Source of the DNA: a virus
Strand: one strand, 5' to 3'
Virus record (IMG/VR): IMGVR_UViG_3300005466_000031
Coordinates: 1-54,404 of that record
DNA: 54,404 bases
Shown: positions 30,701-38,026 of the stretch, one piece after another
Layout of the letters: each line of letters begins with the position of its first letter
Position numbering within the stretch: the first letter of the stretch is position 1
Program-made: the position numbers and the translations under genes
Notes under the pieces: model-generated
What the model was told of the DNA's origin: nothing
Seen by the model: the letters and a program-made list of their open reading frames with translations, nothing else
Database searches by the model: none

Positions 30701-31120
30701 GTCGGCGATCTCCGCCGCCGCGCCTTCCACGTCGGCCTGCACGGTGATGGTGCTGTCGGCGGAGGTGACGGCGTCGCTCACCTCGGAGGTGACCGCGTCG
30801 AGCCCGGTCGCCGTGACGGTCACGGCGGTGTCGGCGGAGGCGACCCCGGCGTCGATCGCGTCGCTGACCGATGCGGTGGCGGCGTCGAGCCCGTCCAGGC
30901 TCACGGCGGCGACAGCGTCAGCCCCCGCGACCGCCTGCTCCACCGACGAGGCCAGGCCCGGCCCGTCGATCGTCACCTCGGCCGGGGTTCGCAGCACGTC
31001 CAGTGCGTCGGCGAGCGCGACCTTGAACGCCGACGCCGCCTGGGTAAGCGCGTCGTCCACGCGGTCCACGCCGCGCAGCGCCTCCGCCACGTCGAGTTCA
31101 AGCGTCTCCTGCAGCGCCAC
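27788..31120 (-). CDS. Tape measure protein
   Basis: 1110 residues, GTG start. An N-terminal Asp/Val/Ala-rich region with loose repeats (DAVTSEVSDAVTSADSTITV), long helical stretches, a hydrophobic part at about 430-560 (VLATIGVFLALQKAGRLVSP, TLALVGVAALVTAV) and a coiled-coil C-terminal half (DEARFVDSIVTLERRGATEL). At about 0.15 nm per residue this predicts a flexible tail of roughly 165 nm. Follows the frameshifted chaperone pair, as usual. Confidence 0.95.
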   Translation of the reverse strand: MALQETLELDVAEALRGVDRVDDALTQAASAFKVALADALDVLRTPAEVTIDGPGLASSVEQAVAGADAVAAVSLDGLDAATASVSDAIDAGVASADTAVTVTATGLDAVTSEVSDAVTSADSTITVQADVEGAAAEIADLGAAADASSASIEGVTTSTRALDVAAGLAAGELGSLKEALPEESSLGGVAAGLAAVAVGATEAFHAADEAEIADARLASTFGDLADSVQQIDVGGLTGDLTALAERAGSSDEALKLSIARLAELGRSGGASDNQIVQVSQDIAALALRLSVVNPTLGEAGDIAARLTTGFARGGRALAPFGLALTAAEINARALADTGKDDAASLNLFEKSAAGAALAVEQLGGNLGPDFQRGTEQTVIGLRSVKEEFQNALEVVGKPLLEPVLEELRRGEPALVDLASIFGELAVDVLPLAASLIGVATPALHGALVVVEDLSPVLQGLVDVVDDIPAPVLATIGVFLALQKAGRLVSPVLSGVQAAVTGLATTSAAGGSAISGVGSALTGLLNPATLALVGVAALVTAVSAHNAKLKEERRHIEEVGEALAKQEKSFRDTISAEADSTTSHKHQNDDLVRLGLTIDNFTDLALKGTGGYERFLDALARGGEISQRGAALLGQLAEQGLSLDQAFEEAQRRGVGLSLTNEGLVRTFVKLQGSASKEAEAALDSAQAHGKFSQAQRDAAVANARVIDGTIDYTKVLGELLPLQVQAADGTVVLGTATDQAALLVQGYAAQLESIRVGTDAIAIAQAKAGPSLGGVIDQFRRGTLTGDDFANVLANTGLTASELGNALTEAKQQTDEFVNGFVQGLPQITGASAELAKDHSLAKFLDSLHQKTLDEARFVDSIVTLERRGATELAKTFDEAGIGAATEARKAATLGDAELARREEQRKADVAVAARKAAELRTIGEQIADDAQHTVDRVGHVKPPDLTRPIKLALGYADSALQHAAHDFEVSGRHLGESIGTGLDLSQPAIFRAAERAGRAAKAGFARELQISSPSKVFLGYGLNAGTSAASGLDASAAQVDAAAVRLARRMVLNLPSAQTTANTAATGPAPTVAGAGVSGVRDIIVNEVANDPVATARAVDAMLGARAGR

Positions 31121-31126
31121 CGGCGG

Positions 31127-31881
31127 CTACCCCACTCGTAGGTTTCTGCGGGCTACGGTAGCGGACACGGGTCCCGCTGTGGGGTCCGGCGGCGGTCGGC
31201 CTTCCCGCGCCGCCGCGACACGCTCCGCCAGCAGGTCCCCTCCGGTGTCGGGTTTGATCCCGAGCGCGGCGGCGACCTGCCACACCTCCATCCGGTCCAC
31301 CACGTCAGGGCTGACCTGTCCGGCGTGCCACATCGTCTCGTACAGGTCGGCGAACAGCCCCAGCGGGCCGGGCAGCGCGGAGGGGGCGGTGGGGCGGTCG
31401 GTGGCGGTTACCGGCCGCCATGGTCCAAAGGGACGTTCTGCCAGTGGTTCACCAGCGCCACCGCCGTACGGGTGTCCACCGCCCATGTCGGAAGGTCCGC
31501 GACCGGTCCGGCGGGGAGCGGCTTGTCGCCGAGCATCTCGACCACTTGTCGCGACCATGCGCCGCGCCGCTCGTCCAGTTCGATCGTCGCCTTCCGGTCG
31601 ATGTTCCGCCACTCGTCCCGTGCCTCTGCGTACGCGGAGTAGGCGTCGGCGTACTCCGCGTCGTCCTGCCCGGGGGGACGGACCGGGGGGACGGGCTTCT
31701 CCGGGTGGGCGTGCAGCAGGTCCCGGACCTCGTCGTTGGTCTGCTCCAACGCCTCGTGCAGCACCCGCAACTCCCCGACCCGGGGGCGGCGCAGCGTAGT
31801 CGTCGCGCCGGTCTTGCCGTCGAGCGCAAGGCGCACCCGGCCGTCCGGCAGCAAGGTCACGGGCATGTCAGTGTCGGGCAC
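31127..31881 (-). CDS. Tail assembly chaperone, long form made by -1 frameshift
   Basis: Translation starts at the GTG at 31881 and shifts to the -1 frame at CCCTTTG (31426-31432). The product has about 251 residues: 152 of the short form, then 99 including PLGLFADLYETMWHAGQVSP and RMEVWQVAAALGIKPDTGG, ending at the TAG at 31127. As in lambda G/GT, the long form would bind the tape measure. The second frame has no good start of its own and lies just before the tape measure gene. Confidence 0.8.
31408..31881 (-). CDS. Tail assembly chaperone, short form
   Basis: 157 residues from the GTG at 31881 (TAGGAG six bases upstream). An ATG five codons later is possible. LPDGRVRLALDGKTGATTTL and RPRVGELRVLHEALEQTND are typical of siphoviral G-type chaperones; the middle is acidic and Pro-rich. 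Ends in TAA at 31408 shortly after the slippery site. Confidence 0.75.
   Translation of the reverse strand: MPDTDMPVTLLPDGRVRLALDGKTGATTTLRRPRVGELRVLHEALEQTNDEVRDLLHAHPEKPVPPVRPPGQDDAEYADAYSAYAEARDEWRNIDRKATIELDERRGAWSRQVVEMLGDKPLPAGPVADLPTWAVDTRTAVALVNHWQNVPLDHGGR
31426..31432 (-). promoter_or_regulatory. Programmed -1 frameshift site CCCTTTG
   Basis: In zero frame it reads C CCT TTG, an exact X-XXY-YYZ heptamer. Slipping one base back places GGA CCA TGG next, which is the open downstream frame; zero frame stops six codons later. Confidence 0.8.
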
Positions 31882-31889
31882 GGTCGCTC

Positions 31890-32378
31890 CTACGAGGTGG
31901 CGGTGGGGCGGGACAGTTCGATGTCGAGCAGCAGTTGCCAGCCCGCCATGCCCCCGGCGGGACCCAGCGGGGTGAGGCTCACCAGCGCGGACTTCGCCGA
32001 CGGACCGTCGGGCAGCAGGGTGCCGTTGCCGCGCCGGAACACCACCCCGTCCCAGATGGCGAGCGCGTCGGTGAGCGAGGCAAGCGAGGCGGCGGTGATC
32101 GTGTCCGCGCCGGGCGGCATCGCGGCGGGGGCGCAACGCCACGTCTGGAAGGCGAACCGGCCCTGCGGCACGATCGCGCACCCTTCGGTGACACGCGGGT
32201 TGCTGTTGAGCTGGTGCGGCGTCACCGACTGGAGGTACACGGCGAGCAGGGAGCAGACCCCGATGTCCACGGCGGGCGCACCGTGGGACAGGATCGCGCT
32301 CTCCGGCGGGGCGGGGAGGTCGCCGGTCGCGTCGGTGAGCAACTTCTGCAGGATCGGCACCGGGTCCATGTCAGCCAT
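31890..32378 (-). CDS. Tail terminator candidate
   Basis: 162 residues, ATG overlapping the gp10-like stop. MDPVPILQKLLTDATGDLPA followed by VCSLLAVYLQSVTPH and FAFQTWRCAPAA matches siphoviral proteins between the neck and the tail chaperone. Position strongly supports tail terminator; the sequence alone is not decisive. Confidence 0.6.
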   Translation of the reverse strand: MADMDPVPILQKLLTDATGDLPAPPESAILSHGAPAVDIGVCSLLAVYLQSVTPHQLNSNPRVTEGCAIVPQGRFAFQTWRCAPAAMPPGADTITAASLASLTDALAIWDGVVFRRGNGTLLPDGPSAKSALVSLTPLGPAGGMAGWQLLLDIELSRPTATS

Positions 32379-32772
32379 CCCACCCGCTCGACAGCGCCTC
32401 TTGCAACCGGGCGGGCCAGAACGACACGGCGTTGTCGAACCAGTGAGTGCCTGATGTCCCCGGGTGGTTGACGCGCTTCGCGAACACCACCCCGCCCGGC
32501 CCGGTCCAGCGCAGCGCCTTCGCCACCACCGGCAGGATCACATGCGGCCGGGTGCCGTCGTTCACCCACGCACCCTGCGGGGTCGCCGAGGTGACGGTGG
32601 CGGACGGTCGCAGCGGGTCCCCGCCGAGCGTCCCGGTGATGCCCCGGTACGTGTCGCCGCTACGGTACGGGGCGTCGTGCTGCAACTGGTCGAGCAGCGC
32701 GTCGGTGGAGCGGTCCACGGCGCGCGCGGAGCCGTCGATGATGCGCTGACGCAGCGCGGACGAGTCAGCCAT
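32371..32772 (-). CDS. HK97 gp10-like neck/tail-completion protein
   Basis: 133 residues, ATG at 32772. LDQLQHDAPYRSGDTYRGIT, then VTSATPQGAWVNDGTRPHVI and TGPGGVVFAKRVNHPGTSGT with HWFDNAV. These are the hallmarks of the gp10 family (APxxTG-like start; R-V-x-HPG-x-x-x-x-F core). Confidence 0.8.
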   Translation of the reverse strand: MADSSALRQRIIDGSARAVDRSTDALLDQLQHDAPYRSGDTYRGITGTLGGDPLRPSATVTSATPQGAWVNDGTRPHVILPVVAKALRWTGPGGVVFAKRVNHPGTSGTHWFDNAVSFWPARLQEALSSGWDG

Positions 32773-32992
32773 CGCCTGACCCGATCCGCCACGGCCCCGG
32801 TCCGTCCGGGGCCAGGTCCGCCCACCAGTCGGGGGCCAGGCGCAACGTGTGCTCGTCATTCACCGCGAGAGTGACCGCCCTGTCGTTGTGGGTGATCTGC
32901 TCGGATGTCTGCGGCAGGACCGCGACGTGGAACTCGTGCTCACTCGGGTACAACTCGCGAAGCAGGCGCCACAGGAAACTCTTGCTAGCCAC
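32765..32992 (-). CDS. Small neck-region protein
   Basis: 75 residues, ATG overlapping the upstream gene by eight bases. FLWRLLRELYPSEHEFHVAV and NDEHTLRLAPDWWADLAPDG. Similar position to small head-tail connector proteins. No family recognised. Confidence 0.5.
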   Translation of the reverse strand: MASKSFLWRLLRELYPSEHEFHVAVLPQTSEQITHNDRAVTLAVNDEHTLRLAPDWWADLAPDGPGPWRIGSGDG

Positions 32993-33224
32993 GTCCGTAC
33001 ACCTCGCTCCGGGTCGCGATCCCGTACAGCACCGCAGGCGGGAGATGGCCGAGGTGCCATGCGGTGCCGCACGGGTACGCGCTCAGGTGCTGCCCGGCGG
33101 CACGCCGCTTCGCGATCTGCCTGGCGATCCGGCGCGACGGGTAGCGGACCAGGGGCTTGCCGCAGCACCGGCACGGTGTGCGCTCCGTCGGCGGGACGCG
33201 GTCGTGTTCGCTCGTCGCTCTCAC
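32985..33224 (-). CDS. Small zinc-binding protein
   Basis: 79 residues. CRCCGKPLVRYPS and YPCGTAWHLGHLP supply Cys/His ligands; a basic helix lies between (RRIARQIAKRRAAGQ). The C-x-x-C...YPC-W-H-x-G-H pattern recurs in small actinophage proteins. Last gene of the cassette inserted in the neck region. Confidence 0.6.
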   Translation of the reverse strand: MRATSEHDRVPPTERTPCRCCGKPLVRYPSRRIARQIAKRRAAGQHLSAYPCGTAWHLGHLPPAVLYGIATRSEVYGRG

Positions 33225-34195
33225 CCTCCCCTGCTCACCGTCACGGTCTCACGGATCGCGTCCGCCGCGCGTCTCGCCGCGCACCCGTCCAGCAGGTCGC
33301 CGAACAGGTCCGCCACCACCGCCCTGCGCCGCTCCCGGGCCGGGTCGGCGATCGACTCGCCGACGGCGTCCGCCAGTTCCCCCGGCCCGCTCACCCGCAG
33401 CCCCACGTCGGCATGGGACCAGAACCGCAGCCCGTGCTCCACGTTCCGCCGGTACCACGGCGCGTCCAGAACCACGACAGGGCGGTCCGTCGCGGCCCAT
33501 TCGTAGATGATCGAGCTGTTGTCACACACCAGGATGTCGGATCGGTCGAGCACCCGCCCGAAGTCCGGCTCGTACTCGGCGCCCACCCACTCCCAGGTCC
33601 GGCGCATCACCTTCTCCGCGCGCGGGTGACCGTGCCCGAGCAGTGTCCACCGGCTGTCCGCCGCCAGGCCCGGCAGGGCGGCGCGGTAGTGCGGCAGCGC
33701 GGAGCGGGTCTCCGGGACGAAGTCGGAGTCCCAGTGGAAGGCGACCGCCACCGTCGGGCGCTCCGGCATGCGGCGCGGCCACTGGTCGTCCAGTCGCGGT
33801 ATCCCGACGACGACGCTCGGGGTGCGCGGGTAGCGCGCCCGGTTCAGGTCGGCGGCCCGCTGCGTGGGGCACAGGAACAGAGCGACGTTCCCCCGCTGCG
33901 GCCCCCCGGCGAACGCCCCGTGCGGTCGCGTGTAGGTCTGACCGATGCCGTGCTCCATCAGGATCGTGGGCCGGGGGGCGACCCGACGGGAGTCCCAGAA
34001 GGAGGCGACAAGCACCGGGTGTCCGCGCCGGGTCGGCATCCCGACCGCATGGCCGTCGGGGAGCAGCGCGGCGCGGCTGTGCGCGACGGCGGGGGTGACG
34101 TAGAGGGTGCCGCGCTCGTCGGGGCGCAGGGCCTGCCAGACGGGCAGCAGGTGGTCGAGGTAGTGGCGCTCCGACGCGTAGGCATCAAGGCTCAC
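33221..34195 (-). CDS. TagF-like (CDP-glycerol-type) transferase
   Basis: 324 residues. The GTG at 34195 has a GTGGAG site and overlaps the EndoVII end by 11 bases. A GT-B-like C-terminal half: WTLLGHGHPRAEKVMRRTWE, RSDILVCDNSSIIYEWAATD, RPVVVLDAPWYRRN, LFGDLLDGCAARRAADAI. TILMEHGIGQTYT lies in the middle. These match teichoic-acid glycerophosphotransferases (Glyphos_transf). In a virion gene region it may decorate a virion protein or host wall polymer. Substrate unknown. Confidence 0.7.
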   Translation of the reverse strand: MSLDAYASERHYLDHLLPVWQALRPDERGTLYVTPAVAHSRAALLPDGHAVGMPTRRGHPVLVASFWDSRRVAPRPTILMEHGIGQTYTRPHGAFAGGPQRGNVALFLCPTQRAADLNRARYPRTPSVVVGIPRLDDQWPRRMPERPTVAVAFHWDSDFVPETRSALPHYRAALPGLAADSRWTLLGHGHPRAEKVMRRTWEWVGAEYEPDFGRVLDRSDILVCDNSSIIYEWAATDRPVVVLDAPWYRRNVEHGLRFWSHADVGLRVSGPGELADAVGESIADPARERRRAVVADLFGDLLDGCAARRAADAIRETVTVSRGG

Positions 34196-34682
34196 GGAGG
34201 TACTCCACTGCCACGGTGAGAATGTCCGCGTCGTCGTGGAGCATGCCGAGTCCTGTATTGCATTTGCTGCACAAGAGCCCACGGATGCGTCCCGATCCGT
34301 GGGCGTGATCCACCACGAGGCGCCCCTTGACCGCGTCCGTCTCGCTGATCCCACAGAGCGCGCACCTGTGACCCTGGGCAGCGCTGAGTGCGTCCCGCTC
34401 GGCCAACGTCAGCCCGTAGTGATCACGAAGCCGGGCACCCCGCCAGTTGGCCACCGCGCGGTCGGGATTCGCGCGAGCCCATCGTTTGGCTCTCGCGACT
34501 GTTCTGGCCCGAAATACCGGGTCCTGCTGCCGGACCCTCTCCCTGACGCGATGGCACGTCTTACAGGCGTACCATCGCGTCCCCGTGCGTGTTCCTCCAC
34601 GGACGCCGGTGTACCAGTTCTCCGGCGTCCGTGGATGCCCGCAGCTTCTGAAGATCACCTCATCCACGTACCGGGCGCTCAT
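34185..34682 (-). CDS. Recombination endonuclease VII-like HNH protein
   Basis: 165 residues, ATG overlapping the upstream stop (ATGA). EndoVII core: HRCALCGISETDAVKGRLVV, DHAHGSGRIRGLLCSKCN, TGLGMLHDDADILTVAVEYL. Cys pairs bind zinc and the His is catalytic. The N-terminal part is a Cys/Arg-rich DNA-binding module. It may resolve branched DNA before packaging or be a homing-type insertion in the cassette. Confidence 0.85.
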   Translation of the reverse strand: MSARYVDEVIFRSCGHPRTPENWYTGVRGGTRTGTRWYACKTCHRVRERVRQQDPVFRARTVARAKRWARANPDRAVANWRGARLRDHYGLTLAERDALSAAQGHRCALCGISETDAVKGRLVVDHAHGSGRIRGLLCSKCNTGLGMLHDDADILTVAVEYLREP

Positions 34683-34867
34683 GTGGCGCTACCCGACGGT
34701 GATCGCGTTGGTGAGCAGGCCCGCAAGGCCTCGGGGGCGGGTCCTGCGCCTGGCCCGCCCCCGAGGTTCGTCCCGGCATCGTTGACGCGAACACCGGTCC
34801 CCTCGCCCGCCTGGGCCCCTTCCCCGGCGGCTGTAGCGGACGAGAAGTCTGTAGGTGGGGTGTTCAC
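34679..34867 (-). CDS. Low-complexity Gly/Ala/Ser-rich protein
   Basis: 62 residues, GTG at 34867. Rich in Gly, Ala, Pro and Thr (TAAGEGAQAGEGTGVRVN, GTNLGGGPGAGPAPEAL). Its stop overlaps the EndoVII start (ATGA), the main support. Probably disordered. Function unknown. Confidence 0.45.
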   Translation of the reverse strand: MNTPPTDFSSATAAGEGAQAGEGTGVRVNDAGTNLGGGPGAGPAPEALRACSPTRSPSGSAT

Positions 34868-34886
34868 TCGATCACCCCGGCTGTGA

Positions 34887-35087
34887 CTACGACGCAGCAC
34901 TGTGCGTGCCCCGGCCCGGCCGCTTCGCCTGCCAGCGTTCGATCGCCGACCGGCGCCACAGCGGAGTTGGTCCGAACCTGGCTCCCGGTTCCGGGAGCAG
35001 CCCCCGGCTGCGGTACGTGTACACGGTGCTCCGTCGCACCCCGAGCAGGTCCGCCACGTCGGCGGAGGTCAGCCACGGGTCGCTCAC
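34887..35087 (-). CDS. Excisionase/AlpA-like helix-turn-helix protein
   Basis: 66 residues, GTG overlapping the upstream stop (GTGA). LTSADVADLLGVRRSTVYTY, then RSRGLLPEPGARFGPTPLWR and SAIERWQAKRPG: a MerR/excisionase-type winged HTH. With no integrase present it is more likely a regulator of the cassette. Confidence 0.75.
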   Translation of the reverse strand: MSDPWLTSADVADLLGVRRSTVYTYRSRGLLPEPGARFGPTPLWRRSAIERWQAKRPGRGTHSAAS

Positions 35088-35260
35088 GCGGGCACCAGCC
35101 CGCGCGCCAGCCACGCCGCCGCGTCCTCCGGGGACAGACCACGGAACCCGGCGAGGTCCACCGCCAGGTGGTCGAACGCCTCCCGCTGCTCCGGGATGAG
35201 CGCGGCGATGCCCTCCGCCTCGCGTGGATGCCCGGCTGCGACGCGGGTCAGGTCGATCAC
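35084..35260 (-). CDS. Small hypothetical protein
   Basis: 58 residues, GTG overlapping the upstream stop (GTGA). PREAEGIAALIPEQREAFDH, then GLSPEDAAAWLARGLVPA. Two amphipathic helices. Function unknown. Confidence 0.5.
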   Translation of the reverse strand: MIDLTRVAAGHPREAEGIAALIPEQREAFDHLAVDLAGFRGLSPEDAAAWLARGLVPA

Positions 35261-35418
35261 GGGAACAACCACTTCACACCCCGGTTCACCGCGCGGCGGG
35301 ACAGCCGCAGCCCCCGCTTGCGAACCACCCGCCGCGCGGTGGCTTTCGGGCCGCGTGACACGGCGCGCAGGTCGTTGCTGAACGACAGCGCCCGGTACAG
35401 AGCGGACCGGAGGGTCAT
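35257..35418 (-). CDS. Small very basic protein
   Basis: 53 residues, ATG overlapping the upstream stop (ATGA). LSFSNDLRAVSRGPKATARR then RKRGLRLSRRAVNRGVKW, about one third Arg/Lys. Resembles small basic phage proteins of unknown role that may bind nucleic acid. Confidence 0.55.
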   Translation of the reverse strand: MTLRSALYRALSFSNDLRAVSRGPKATARRVVRKRGLRLSRRAVNRGVKWLFP

Positions 35419-35681
35419 CGCTGCACCGGCTCGGGCACGCGGTAGGTGTCGGCGGGAACCCAGCGGTTGTCGATCCGGTAGTAGCAGCCGGACGGGAAGT
35501 CGTAGCGGCGCTCCACCCCGAGCCTGGCGGCGGCCTGTCGGCACTCGGCCCTGTCGAGTGCGGTGAGCCCCCACACGATCCCGCCGACGACAATCGTCCC
35601 CAGGGCAAGGACCAGGAGTCCCGCCAGCACCCACCCCACAGCGTCCAGGCAGACATCCACGAACCGATCCCAGAGGTCCAT
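35415..35681 (-). CDS. Small membrane protein with Cys-containing tail
   Basis: 88 residues, ATG. One membrane segment (VGWVLAGLLVLALGTIVVGG), then a soluble part with two Cys (ECRQAAARLGVERRYDFPSG, CYYRIDNRW). A promoter-like sequence with the genome's early spacing lies just upstream. Function unknown. Confidence 0.55.
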   Translation of the reverse strand: MDLWDRFVDVCLDAVGWVLAGLLVLALGTIVVGGIVWGLTALDRAECRQAAARLGVERRYDFPSGCYYRIDNRWVPADTYRVPEPVQR

Positions 35682-35687
35682 GCCCGC

Positions 35688-35716
35688 AGGGTGGGCTACC
35701 GCAGCGACTTAGTCAA
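35688..35716 (-). promoter_or_regulatory. Weak internal promoter candidate of the neck cassette
   Basis: -35 TTGACT at 35711-35716, 17 bases, poor -10 CACCCT at 35688-35693, six bases to the ATG at 35681. The bases before the -35 box (TGTCGAGCGGGGCTTGAC) resemble the shared early element with one extra base. Confidence 0.35.
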
Positions 35717-36238
35717 GCCCCGCTCGACATTCTCTCCCGCGCGGGCACTGCCGGACAGGCGCACCAGCACCGCCCCCATCTCGGAGCGATCCGCCTCCAC
35801 CCGGTCCCCGAAGTCAGACACCGACCACAGCGAGACGTGATCCTCCGTCGGCGGCAGGTCCGGCCCGTTGGAGAAGAACTCCGCCGGGGTGCACACCACC
35901 ACCGGGCAGCGCACCCGGGACAGCAGCGCCAGCGCCGCCCCCTTTTCCATGTGCTCGATCACCTCCACCATCAGCACGAGGTCGTAGCGGCCCAGCACCT
36001 CGTCCGACAGCGTCAGTGCATCAGCGACCAGCACGTCGTCGTAGGCGGCACGCAGCCGGTCCGTGACATAGCCGGGCCACGCCTCCACTGCGTCCACCGT
36101 CACTGCCGGATCGACGTACTCCCGGAGCAGGCCCGCCGCCTTGCCCCAGCCCGGCCCCACGTCCAGCACCCGCGCCGGTTTCACCTCCCACACGAGGTGC
36201 AGGATCGACGGCCACAGCGCCAGGTTAGAGGTTGGCAT
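35696..36238 (-). CDS. SAM-dependent methyltransferase (class I)
   Basis: 180 residues, ATG at 36238, 14 bases inside the glycosyltransferase gene. Motif I is ARVLDVGPGWGKAAGLL, motif II-like VDAVEAWPGYV, acidic motif III DVLVADAL, and post-IV YDLVLMVEVIEHMEKG, as in Methyltransf_11/23 enzymes that act on small molecules or sugars rather than DNA. Coupling to the GT4 gene suggests it methylates the transferred sugar or its precursor (inference). Confidence 0.75.
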   Translation of the reverse strand: MPTSNLALWPSILHLVWEVKPARVLDVGPGWGKAAGLLREYVDPAVTVDAVEAWPGYVTDRLRAAYDDVLVADALTLSDEVLGRYDLVLMVEVIEHMEKGAALALLSRVRCPVVVCTPAEFFSNGPDLPPTEDHVSLWSVSDFGDRVEADRSEMGAVLVRLSGSARAGENVERGLTKSLR

Positions 36239-37193
36239 CGACCAGCCGCTGCAACGCACGCTCGAAGGTCTCGCACTCGGCGACCGGGTCGAGCGCGGCG
36301 CTGCGCGCGCGGGACGCTGCCGCCGCCTTCTTGTACGCGGTGGGCTTGTCCAGCCTCCTGATCGCCTCCACCCACGCACCGGGGTCGGCGCGGTCCGCGA
36401 AGATACCCGCCGGGCCGAGCGACTCACGCAGGCCCGGCGTCGGGTGGGCGATGGTGGGGATACCCGACGCGGCGGCCTCCACCGCGACCCGGCCCCACGA
36501 CTCGTAGTCCGACGGCATGAGCAGCACCCGTGTCGCCCCGTACACGTCGCGCATCGCCGGGGTGTTGTCGCGGATCGTCACGTTGCCCGGCAGGGCGGCG
36601 GGCACGACCTGCTGGGCGTAGGAGCCGCGCACCCCGAGGAACCGGTGGTCGGGAAGCCGTCGTGCCAGGTCGTAGAACACCTCCGCGCCTTTCGACAGCG
36701 ACAGGTTCACCAGCGTCAGGCACTCCCCCGGCGTCGTGCGGTAGTCCTCCGCCACCACGGGCGGGCGCACCACCACCGACTCGCCCGCCCACGCCGAGCT
36801 GTCCGCGATCCACTCGCTGTTGAACACCGCCAGCACCCCGGGCCGGGGGGTCACGCGGTGGTAGGCGAGCTGCCGGTCGTTGTGGACGATGTGCGCCAGG
36901 GGCTTGCGGTTCGCTATGGCCATGCTGCTCGCCGTGCGCGTGAGGTCCAGATGCGTGACGGCGACAGTGCACCAGCGGAACCAGCGGGCCAGTTCGTGGC
37001 GGGTGACCCCGCGCGAGTACGTGACCCCCCCGTGGACGTACTCCCGCTCCGGGGTGCGGGACAGCAGCACCCTCACCTCGTGCCCGTTGCGTACGAGGTG
37101 ACGGAGCAGCGTGTGGATCATCATCTCGGCCCCGGCGTTGTGGTGGGGGGGGGCCATGTGGATGACGGCGAGCACGCGCAGCGGCGGGGTCAC
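36225..37193 (-). CDS. GT4-type glycosyltransferase
   Basis: 322 residues. GT-B fold: N-terminal nucleotide-fold start (RVLAVIHMAPPHHNAGAEMM, IHTLLRHLVRNGHEVRVLLS), acceptor region, then the C-terminal donor domain with LTLVNLSLSKGAEVFYDLAR and the E-x7-E motif in SDYESWGRVAVEAAASGIP. These are signatures of retaining family-4 transferases. Its start overlaps the head-tail adaptor gene by four bases, so it is co-expressed with virion proteins. The likely target is a virion protein. Confidence 0.85.
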   Translation of the reverse strand: MTPPLRVLAVIHMAPPHHNAGAEMMIHTLLRHLVRNGHEVRVLLSRTPEREYVHGGVTYSRGVTRHELARWFRWCTVAVTHLDLTRTASSMAIANRKPLAHIVHNDRQLAYHRVTPRPGVLAVFNSEWIADSSAWAGESVVVRPPVVAEDYRTTPGECLTLVNLSLSKGAEVFYDLARRLPDHRFLGVRGSYAQQVVPAALPGNVTIRDNTPAMRDVYGATRVLLMPSDYESWGRVAVEAAASGIPTIAHPTPGLRESLGPAGIFADRADPGAWVEAIRRLDKPTAYKKAAAASRARSAALDPVAECETFERALQRLVDANL

Positions 37194-38017
37194 GGGCCGG
37201 TGTCCCGCGCCACCCGGGGACGACCGGGGACGTGGATCGTCGCGGGCCGGTGCTTCGGGTAGCGGCCGACGAACAGGTCCACCGAGTACACACCGAACCC
37301 GCCGGAGGCGACGATCGCCAGCGGGTCGATGAGCGCCACCTGCACGCCCTGGCGGATCATCGACGTGACCCTCGGCGGCAGGGCGCAGTCACCGCCCGCG
37401 CTGCCCTTCGCCAGTTCCAGCGCCAGATCGACGCAGGCCAGCACCCCGTCCGACGGCGGCAGGGTGCCGTAGGTGAACGTGACCTGCCAGGTGCCGTCCT
37501 CCGTGGCGGGCTTCGACAGGTCTTGGCAGCAACCGAAGCGCAGCAGCGTCCCGTCGTCCTTGCGGAGCCCCACCAGCCAGCGGTTGTCGTGGACCGTGTA
37601 CCACGCCGGGGGGATCACCTGGCCGTCGATCAGCACCTCCACGACGGAGGTCAGCGGTTCTCCGCCGAGGGTGACCTGTGACAGCCCGACGCAGGAGCAC
37701 TGCCGCGACAGCGGCATGTTGCACGCGCAACCACCCCAGGAGCGCTGCCAGTCCTGCGCCCAGCCGAGCGCGAAGGCGCCGTCGAGCACGGTCCCGTGGT
37801 AGGCGGGTCCGAACGCCGACCCTGCCCAGCGCCCGCACGGCCTGACCGTGTCCTCGCAGGAGCCGGGCCAGCGACCCCCTGTCGCCTCGTACAGCAGGTC
37901 GGTGGCAACCGCCAGCAAGTCCTCCAACGGCGCGTCGAGAGAGGCAGTGGGCCGCAGCCTGGCCACGTCGGCGATCTTCGCCCACGGGGAGCACGCCGAC
38001 TGGCAGGGCGCTGACAT
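37190..38017 (-). CDS. Head-to-tail adaptor
   Basis: 275 residues, ATG start. Features typical of actinophage head-tail adaptors: LLAVATDLLYEATGGRWPGS, SSVGLSQV-like Cys region (CNMPLSRQCSCVGLSQVTLG), VVEVLIDGQVIPPAWYTVHD, LRFGCCQDLSKPATEDGTW, LACVDLALELAKGSAGG. Follows the capsid block and precedes the neck genes, apart from the inserted cassette. Confidence 0.75.
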   Translation of the reverse strand: MSAPCQSACSPWAKIADVARLRPTASLDAPLEDLLAVATDLLYEATGGRWPGSCEDTVRPCGRWAGSAFGPAYHGTVLDGAFALGWAQDWQRSWGGCACNMPLSRQCSCVGLSQVTLGGEPLTSVVEVLIDGQVIPPAWYTVHDNRWLVGLRKDDGTLLRFGCCQDLSKPATEDGTWQVTFTYGTLPPSDGVLACVDLALELAKGSAGGDCALPPRVTSMIRQGVQVALIDPLAIVASGGFGVYSVDLFVGRYPKHRPATIHVPGRPRVARDTGP

Positions 38018-38026
38018 GCCCCGATG

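Noticed and set aside
28091-31799. Long plus-strand open frames of about 550 and 830 codons opposite the tape measure
   Set aside because: They mirror the tape measure codons in a high-GC genome, are rich in Arg/Gly or Ser/Ala runs, and have no coupling or ribosome sites.
34887-35087. Excisionase as a sign of lysogeny
   Set aside because: No integrase, attachment site or classic repressor was found anywhere; the HTH protein alone does not support a temperate lifestyle.
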